A stretch of 6,343 nucleotides of DNA from assembly GCA_900554525.1 (NCBI GenBank), contig USHL01000085.1, positions 1 through 6,343 of the forward strand. Direction: 5' to 3'. This stretch comes from an uncultured Oscillospiraceae bacterium. GTDB taxonomy: Bacteria; Bacillota; Clostridia; Oscillospirales; Acutalibacteraceae. Positions 1-5,700 of this stretch are shown piece by piece. Numbering within the stretch: the first letter of the stretch is position 1; each line of letters starts with the position of its first letter. A program made the translations under genes and the position numbers. A model generated the notes under the pieces. That model searched no databases, had not been told where the DNA came from, and worked only from the letters and a program-made list of their open reading frames with translations.

Positions 1-104
1 ATATCTGGGAGCACTACTGCGACACCCAGCACGTACCGGCGACCAAGGTATGGTTTGAAGAGGTAAGGCAGTACGAGATGGATGTGTTGAGCAGAAGAGG
101 CTGA
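1..104 (+). CDS. rhaA: L-rhamnose isomerase, C-terminal end (partial)
   Basis: The frame that starts at base 3 is open to a TGA at 102-104 and encodes 33 residues beginning IWEHYC and ending VLSRRG. The pattern of Trp, an aromatic-Cys pair, VP, a later Trp, and a closing YE..VLS.R matches what I recall of the C-terminus of L-rhamnose isomerase, which converts L-rhamnose to L-rhamnulose in the cytoplasm. The following gene encodes rhamnulose-1-phosphate aldolase, two steps further down the same pathway, which strongly supports the call. The start and the metal-binding core lie upstream of the window. The kinase step (rhaB) is not visible and may also lie upstream. The identification rests on a short tail plus context, so a different sugar isomerase remains possible but less likely. 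Confidence 0.82.
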   Translation, partial: IWEHYCDTQHVPATKVWFEEVRQYEMDVLSRRG

Positions 105-124
105 GAAAGGAAGAGAGCAGAAGA

Positions 125-946
125 ATGAAGGTCCAGGAAAATAAAACGGTTCGCGGTTATATCCGCATGTGTGCCGACGGCTGGAAGCAGGGCTGGCATG
201 AACGCAACGGCGGCAATCTTACCTACCGTATGAGGCCTGAGGAGGCGGAGGAATGCCGCCCGTACTTCACTTTTGAAAAGCCGTGGGTGAATATGGGAGT
301 AAAGGCGGAAAATCTTAAGGGTGAATTCTTTATCGCCACCGGCTCCGGCAAGTATTTCCGCAATGTACAGCTTGAACCGCAGGAAAATATCTGCATTGTT
401 GAAATAAACGGGGAGGGCGACAGCTACCGCATTGTCTGGGGGCTGGTGCACGGAGGCAGGCCTACGAGCGAGTTCCCGAGCCATTTTATGAATCACAGCG
501 TACGCAAGGCGGCGACAAACGGAGAAAACCGCGTTATTTATCATGCGCACCCGGCGAATATCATCGCGCTTACATATGTTCTTCCGCTGACCGCCAAGGA
601 TATTACAAGAGCGCTCTGGCAGAGCGCTACCGAGTGTCCGGTGGTTTTCCCGGGCGGCGTAGGCGTTGTGCCGTGGATGGTTCCCGGAGGAGCGGATATT
701 GCAATGGCTACCAGTGAGCTGATGAAAAAATATGACGCGGCGGTTTGGGCGCATCATGGACTTTTCTGTTCAGGGCCCGATTTTGATACTACTTTCGGAC
801 TTATGCATACCATTGAAAAGGCGGCGGAGATTTACGTAAAGGTTCTTTCCTGCAGTCAGGGAATACGCCAGACTATAACCGACGATAATCTCCGCGCCAT
901 TGCTGAGGAATTCGGCGTAACGCTGAATGAAGAATTTTTGGATTAA
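125..946 (+). CDS. rhaD: Rhamnulose-1-phosphate aldolase
   Basis: This 273-aa protein is a class II, zinc-dependent aldolase that cleaves L-rhamnulose 1-phosphate to dihydroxyacetone phosphate and L-lactaldehyde in the cytoplasm. It aligns almost without gaps to the E. coli enzyme (274 aa) as I recall it. Shared blocks are ERNGGNLT (residues 26-33), TGSGKYFRNVQL (72-83), TSEFPSHF (114-121), ALTYVL (148-153), TECPVVFP (169-176), WMVPGG (184-189) and FGLMHT (224-229). The zinc ligands are His140, His142 and His211, and the catalytic glutamate is Glu116; each sits one residue before its E. coli counterpart (141, 143, 212, 117). The ATG at 125 lies 20 nt after the rhaA stop and follows a purine-rich AAAGGAAG at 106-113. 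The gene is intact and the product is probably a homotetramer, as in E. coli. A complete overlapping frame on the opposite strand is a composition shadow. Confidence 0.97.
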   Translation: MKVQENKTVRGYIRMCADGWKQGWHERNGGNLTYRMRPEEAEECRPYFTFEKPWVNMGVKAENLKGEFFIATGSGKYFRNVQLEPQENICIVEINGEGDSYRIVWGLVHGGRPTSEFPSHFMNHSVRKAATNGENRVIYHAHPANIIALTYVLPLTAKDITRALWQSATECPVVFPGGVGVVPWMVPGGADIAMATSELMKKYDAAVWAHHGLFCSGPDFDTTFGLMHTIEKAAEIYVKVLSCSQGIRQTITDDNLRAIAEEFGVTLNEEFLD

Positions 947-955
947 ATAATTTCC

Positions 956-961
956 GGAGGT
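956..961 (+). promoter_or_regulatory. Ribosome binding site that fixes a TTG start
   Basis: GGAGGT, a near-perfect anti-16S match, ends 7 nt before the TTG at 969-971. It is the main evidence that the ATPase gene starts at TTG. The first in-frame ATG corresponds to residue 39 and would remove conserved N-terminal sequence just ahead of Walker A. Confidence 0.85.
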
Positions 962-968
962 AAAGCTT

Positions 969-1718
969 TTGGAGGGCAAGGCGTATATAAAGGATATAAT
1001 CCTTGACCGAGAGATTGAGGAGGATTCATATCTTAACGGCATTGCTGCGGTAAGGTATCTGAAAGATAACGGACGTCTTACCATGCATGCCGGCGTCACT
1101 ATGCTGGTAGGTGAAAACGGTACCGGCAAATCCACTTTGCTTGAGGGGATAGCCGTAGCCTTCGGTTTTAATCCGGAAGGCGGTTCGCGCAATTACAGCT
1201 TTTCTACCAACGATACTCATTCGCCGCTCGGAGATAAGCTGCTGCTTACCAAGAGCGACTATCCTGAGGACGGCTTTTTTCTGCGGGCCGAAAGTCTTTA
1301 CAACGCCGCGACCTATCTTGAGGAGCTGGATGAAATCAAGACATTTGCTCCGCCTCTCGCACCTGCCTACGGCGGGAAATCACTGCACTGCCAGTCGCAT
1401 GGAGAAAGCTTTCTTTCGATTGTGCAGAACCGTTTCAGAGGAAACGGGCTTTATATTCTCGATGAGCCTGAGGCGGCTCTGTCGCCGAAGCGTCTGCTTA
1501 CGCTTATGACGGAGATTGACCGTCTGGTAAAGCATAATTCCCAGCTGATAATCGCGACCCACTCTCCGATATTGATGGCTTTTCCGGGTGCGGAGATACT
1601 TGAACTTTCCGAATCCGGAATAAGTCCGGTGAAATATACCGAAACAGAGCATTATGTTATCACGCGGCGCTTCCTTGAAAATACAGAACAAATGCTTAAA
1701 TATCTGCTTGAAGAATAA
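969..1718 (+). CDS. AAA/ABC-type predicted ATPase (COG3910-like)
   Basis: A complete 249-aa protein with all the nucleotide-binding motifs of a single ABC-like ATPase domain: Walker A GENGTGKST (residues 48-56), a signature-like SHGESF (143-148), Walker B LYILDEPEAALS (161-172) with Asp165 and Glu166, and an H-loop ATHSP with His198. Blocks such as GFNPEGGSRN (66-75), FLRAES (104-109), YGGKSLH (134-140) and HSPILMAFPGA (198-208) match what I recall of the widespread COG3910 'predicted ATPase' family, whose biological role is unknown. There is no transmembrane segment, no long coiled-coil insertion, and no partner nuclease gene beside it, so it does not look like an OLD, Rad50 or SMC protein. 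It begins 22 nt after rhaD, has its own strong ribosome binding site, and precedes the operon terminator, so it is probably co-transcribed with the rhamnose genes. A functional link to rhamnose is inference from position only. Confidence 0.88.
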   Translation: MEGKAYIKDIILDREIEEDSYLNGIAAVRYLKDNGRLTMHAGVTMLVGENGTGKSTLLEGIAVAFGFNPEGGSRNYSFSTNDTHSPLGDKLLLTKSDYPEDGFFLRAESLYNAATYLEELDEIKTFAPPLAPAYGGKSLHCQSHGESFLSIVQNRFRGNGLYILDEPEAALSPKRLLTLMTEIDRLVKHNSQLIIATHSPILMAFPGAEILELSESGISPVKYTETEHYVITRRFLENTEQMLKYLLEE

Positions 1719-1721
1719 ATT

Positions 1722-1753
1722 AAAATACTGCCGTAAAAGCGGCAGTATTTTTT
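1722..1753 (+). terminator. Rho-independent terminator, probably bidirectional
   Basis: A perfect 12-bp stem (1722-1733 with 1740-1751) closes a 6-nt loop (TAAAAG) and runs into T6 at 1748-1753. It starts 4 nt after the ATPase stop and ends the rha transcript. On the minus strand the same hairpin ends in TTTT and begins immediately after the AraC-gene stop at 1752-1754, so it can also end that convergent transcript. Confidence 0.93.
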
Positions 1754-2567
1754 ATGCTTTCGGCATATCCTCTTTCGGGGAGATGCCGAATTTGTTTTTA
1801 TAGGCTCTGAAAAAGGTGGTGTAATCGTTGAAACCGCAGTTTAAATATACGTTTACCGGTTTTTCACCGCGGCTTAGCAGCTCCTTGGCGAGCAGAAGAC
1901 GCTTAACGTTTATATATTCGCGTACGCCGGAGCCGGTGGTTTCGCGGAAAATATTATACAGCTTGGAGCGGCTTATATAAAATTTACCGGCTATTTTTTC
2001 AGGCGTAAGTTCAGAACGTATATTTTCGTTGATGTAGCTTACTATTTCGGACGACAGACGGTGCCCGTGATCCGCTGTTCGGCTGCGGCTGTTTTCAAAC
2101 GCTGTGCCGAGCTCGTTGAGAAAAGGCAGCAGGCGGCACATTACCTGAAGCTTTTGATGTTTGTTTTCGTTTGTGAGACCTGCAAGGCAGGCTTCCCAAA
2201 AGCTGTCGTTGAAGTCGGAGGGGCTTATAAGGTTCGCTTCACCCAAATTGCGGGACACGAACGGATAAAACAGCCTATGCTCCGGATCGATTTCCGAGAA
2301 AAGGCTTTTATGCATTTGTATTACCATGCGCTCATATGGTTTATCTGAATTTACTACTACTTTATGGGTTTCAGCTATATTGAAAAGCAAAATATCTTTA
2401 GGACGGGGACGATACGGTGTGCCCTCTACCCAATAGGTTATGTCGCCGGAAATAAAAAACAGGATTTCAAAATTTTCGTGCGCATGCATGGGGAAAGCGT
2501 CAGGATCGGGATGCTCCTCCCAGAGGTGTTTGAAGTAAAATAATTCGTCCCAGCCAAGTGTATGCAT
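1752..2567 (-). CDS. AraC-family transcriptional regulator
   Basis: From the ATG at 2567 this is a 271-aa one-component regulator. Residues 1-100 form a cupin-like sensor domain with the typical MHAHENFEILFFISG (27-41) and P.DILLF (57-62). The C-terminal 100 residues carry two helix-turn-helix units: LTPEKIAGKFYISRSKLYNIF (split as 187-195 and 196-207) and VNVYLNCGFNDYTTFFRAYKNKFG (about 238-261), followed by the family's ISPKE. The frame stays open upstream to another ATG at 2675, but I prefer 2567. It has GGGGTGA 8 nt upstream, the added 36 residues do not resemble a cupin, and their codons run through a terminator hairpin. The gene converges on the rha operon. Cupin-type AraC proteins commonly sense sugars, so control of the rhamnose genes is plausible but unproven; the surface-protein gene or an upstream locus are alternative targets. 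Confidence 0.93.
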   Translation of the reverse strand: MHTLGWDELFYFKHLWEEHPDPDAFPMHAHENFEILFFISGDITYWVEGTPYRPRPKDILLFNIAETHKVVVNSDKPYERMVIQMHKSLFSEIDPEHRLFYPFVSRNLGEANLISPSDFNDSFWEACLAGLTNENKHQKLQVMCRLLPFLNELGTAFENSRSRTADHGHRLSSEIVSYINENIRSELTPEKIAGKFYISRSKLYNIFRETTGSGVREYINVKRLLLAKELLSRGEKPVNVYLNCGFNDYTTFFRAYKNKFGISPKEDMPKA

Positions 2568-2575
2568 GTCATAAA

Positions 2576-2582
2576 TCACCCC
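2576..2582 (-). promoter_or_regulatory. Ribosome binding site of the AraC-family gene
   Basis: The minus strand reads GGGGTGA, ending 8 nt before the ATG at 2567. This supports the short start over the in-frame ATG at 2675. Confidence 0.65.
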
Positions 2583-2591
2583 GCTGAATTT

Positions 2592-2621
2592 ATAATATGC
2601 TTGTGTCAAGTGGTAACACAA
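2592..2621 (-). promoter_or_regulatory. Possible promoter -10 and operator-like palindrome of the AraC-family gene
   Basis: On the minus strand, TATTAT (2592-2597) lies 24 nt ahead of the proposed start codon and could be a -10 box. Just upstream is an inverted repeat with 6-bp arms TTGTGT/ACACAA (2616-2621 and 2601-2606) around a 9-nt centre, covering where a -35 box would sit. The best -35 match at suitable spacing (TTGTGT, 18 nt) is poor, which fits an activator-dependent or autoregulated promoter, but this is a guess from a short motif. Confidence 0.3.
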
Positions 2622-2641
2622 AAATTTTTGAAAAAGTTTGC

Positions 2642-2670
2642 AGAAAAGGCGGTTTTTAGCCGCCTTTTCT
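2642..2670 (-). terminator. Rho-independent terminator of the surface-protein gene
   Basis: A perfect 11-bp stem (2642-2652 with 2660-2670, AGAAAAGGCGG/CCGCCTTTTCT) closes a 7-nt loop. On the minus strand it lies about 92 nt after the stop of the large surface-protein gene, ends CCTTTTCT and is followed by further T-rich sequence. The outer A/T pairs make it nearly symmetrical, so it could also work on the plus strand, where no gene needs it. It sits upstream of the AraC gene and would insulate that gene from read-through. Confidence 0.8.
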
Positions 2671-2692
2671 AACAAACTGTCGAATTACTCAC

Positions 2693-2715
2693 TTGTTATA
2701 CAAGGCATATAACAA
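2693..2715. repeat. AT-rich inverted repeat after the surface-protein gene
   Basis: TTGTTATA (2693-2700) and TATAACAA (2708-2715) are perfect 8-bp inverted arms around a 7-nt loop. A further partial copy, TATAACA, occurs at 2732-2738. The stem is too AT-rich for a strong intrinsic terminator and lacks a T tract. It could be a protein-binding site, part of the 3' untranslated RNA, or chance in AT-rich DNA. Confidence 0.4.
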
Positions 2716-2762
2716 ACCTGACTATCAGCAGTATAACATAAATTTGTGAAAAAATCTACTGT

Positions 2763-5700
2763 TTACTGAACTTCTTTCCTCTTGCTTACAAACAAGAGTA
2801 CAACAAGTGCAGTTGCCGATGCAAGCATAAGGAAAATCCAAAGGCCGATGTTAGAGTTATCTCCTGTCTGCGGAGAATCGGGATGTTCGGGTTCAGGCTT
2901 TTTCTCGTTGTGCATTTCTGCAACCACTTCCTTGTCAGCTTCAATAGTGACCGTAACATCCTCTGCCAAGATATACCCTGCGGAAATATCGTCCGAAACT
3001 TCGCTTACGGTGTATTTGCCAAGTCGCAATCCCTCAATAATGATTTCGCCGTTAGCATTGGTCTTGAAAATCTGATCGTAGCCGTTCTCTCCTGTAACTC
3101 GGAACGAAAAGCCCTCGATTTTCCCATCTGAAGAAGTCTTGACAATCTTCAAACTTCCAACCACAGGCTTGTTAGCAAAGCCAACACCCTCCAGATTTTC
3201 AACCTTTACCACTTCGCCGTCAACTTTGATTTCAAAATAGAAATATTCATCAACCTTAACGAAGTTATCCGGGCTGATTTTTTCATAGAGGAAGTAACCG
3301 CCGTATTTCAGTTCGTCCATACGGTAAACACCAAGCTCGGTTTCGCTCATTTCTCCTACAAGGGTATCAATGTCGGCATTGTATTCTTTATTGCCGTCAA
3401 CATCAAGATAGATTTCAAATACTGCCCCTGTCAACTTTGTGTCAGGATAGTCGGCATCTACCTTTGTTACCTGAACACTACCACGAACAAATCGGTTTTC
3501 AAGTTCGTACTCAATAACCGCACCGTCCTCGGTAATTTCAACCAAATACACGGTTTCATTCAGCACATATTCCTCGGATGCAGTTTTAATTTCACGAACA
3601 ACCCAAGAGCCAAAAGCGATTTTTTCAAAGATAAATACTCCGTCCTCACCGCTAACGGCTGTCATAAGTGCATTTTTTTCCGTAAACTCTGTTTCGTCTT
3701 TTGCAAACAAACCAAATACGGCGCCGAAAATAGGCTTACCGTCCTCGTCAAGTTTAAGTCCCTGTACGCTACCGTAAATCAGTTTGTTATCAATGGCGGT
3801 ATCGTTGTTTACTTTAATATCCACCAGCGTTACCGTCTGCTCGGCATAATCAAACTGAATCAGGTGTTTGTCAGAAGATACGATATAATGCTCGTCCGTT
3901 GTCAATTCCTGAACATACAGCTTTGCATCTACGGGAATATCGCTGTTAAAGGTGATTTTTCCGTTTTCGTCACAGTAAACCACTTCAAGCAAGCCGTCAA
4001 CAGGAACAAACGTGCCGTCAGCCGCCGTTAGCTTCTCGGCAGCATACAAACCGAAAGACACCTTTTTAATCTCACCATTGTTGCCGATACCAAAAATATC
4101 GTTCTGCTCCATAATCTTGCTTAATGTGATACTTGCTTTCTGTCTTTCGTTATACATAGCAACGGAAGTAGAAGTCAGTTCGATTTCCTGTCCGGCATAG
4201 GTCAGTTCCGCATAAAGAATATCCTTGTTCAAAACCATACCGTAGCTTGCTTTGGTTTCTACAATACGATACTTGCCCAGATACAAGGCTTTGCTTGTGG
4301 CATTACCGCCGGATGTGATGATATGATCTACAACCTCGTCTTTACTGTAACGGAGCGTCCCGTCAGGTGTGATAATATCTTCATCAGCGATAACATCAAA
4401 CTCTGTTCCGACAAGACCGCCCTCTGCATAAACAGGGGTATATTTATCGTCCTTAACGGTTACAGAAGAAAAGATTTCACCGCTTTTATAGATGTTGATT
4501 ACACCTTTTTGCGGTGCATTTTTCTTTTCTGTTTTTACAACTGTGATACCCTCGGCAATCTCGGAATTGTCTGCGGATACATCAAAATATACGGGTGTAC
4601 TGTCAAGCACATATCCATACGGGGCAATCAATTCAACAATACTGTACTGCAAACCGTATTCCAGCACTTCGGGGGTAATCAGATAACCCTCGGCATTGGT
4701 CTTGAACTGCGTATGCTTTACAACTTCGGGATAGGTTGTAGTCATTTCCACAAGTTTGCCGTCAGGAGCGTAAATCTCAAATGTTGCCCCTGCGTAAGGG
4801 ATAATCTTTCCTGTTTCGGAATCAACCTTAACGATTTTAAGATAAGCTGCAAAGTTGGCGTTGTTAATAAGATACTTATAACACTTGCCGTTTTCATTGA
4901 TTTGCACCTCAAAGTCGGGCATTAACTCTCTGCCGTCCCAACCCTTTGTTTGATGGACGATATAAGTTCCATAGGGCAAGTCAATGCTTTCGGCAAAACC
5001 GTCTTTGTCGCATACCAAAATATCTCTTTCTGTGGCTTTGGCATTAGCATAACTTCCGGCAGATTTAAGATAGATTTCAAATGTTGCTCCATCTTCGGGT
5101 GTTTCAATTTGGGTACTGCCGTCATCCGTATGCTTAATAATTGCAATATTGCCTTTAATAATATCCTCATAAACATCAGGATAAATGGTATTTAGTTCAA
5201 TGGAATAAAACTCGGCGCTTGCTTGCATATAGTAAACCGTAGGATCAAGCAAATAGCCTTGTGACGGGGTGATTTCTCGGATAGTCCAATCATCACCGCA
5301 CGGATAGTATTTCGTAATGAAATATCCGTTTTTATCTGTTGTATAGGTGTCAATAAGCTCCGTTCCCTTGTAAACACCGTAAACTGCTCCGGCAAGGGTA
5401 GCGTCGCCCTGCGGCGTTCCCGTTTCGCTGTCGCTCTTGGTAACGGTGACATTCCATTTTTTCAAAATGTTTGTAAAGCTCTTGCTTGTTACCTTGTTCC
5501 ATTCAATCGCCGCCGTCTGATTTTCAGGAACGACATAGCGGATGGCGGTCTCGACTTCCTCCAGCGTGTAGCCTGTGCCGATCAGAACATCACGGAAATG
5601 CGCCTTACCTGTGCTGTCGGTAACGGCGTATTCGTCCACCGCAAGCCCCGAAAGCGAAGTGCCGAACAAATGAAATTTTACGCCCTCATTTAGTCCGTCC

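Noticed and set aside
14..757. A 247-codon open frame on the minus strand
   Set aside because: It lies opposite rhaD, whose plus-strand protein has full catalytic residues and family length. The antisense product has no recognisable domain.
770..1192. A 140-codon minus-strand frame across the rhaD-ATPase junction
   Set aside because: It is antisense to two well-supported genes, including the Walker A region, and shows no recognisable domain.
2604..2609. A perfect TTGACA on the minus strand as a -35 box
   Set aside because: It is only 8-9 nt from the TATTAT/TATAAA sequence and there is no -10-like hexamer 16-18 nt downstream, so the spacing is wrong.
2568..2675. A 36-residue N-terminal extension of the AraC-family protein
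   Set aside because: Its codons run through the terminator hairpin at 2642-2670 and the likely promoter. The ATG at 2567 has a ribosome binding site and starts just ahead of the cupin domain.
4323..4925. A 200-codon plus-strand frame
   Set aside because: It lies entirely opposite the repeat domains of the surface protein. It is Cys/Phe/Ile-rich with no domain and no convincing ribosome binding site.
5192..5452. A minus-strand frame overlapping the surface-protein gene, near the GC step
   Set aside because: I considered whether it marked a frameshift. The main frame continues without interruption through domain 3 and matches the family there, so this is a shadow frame.
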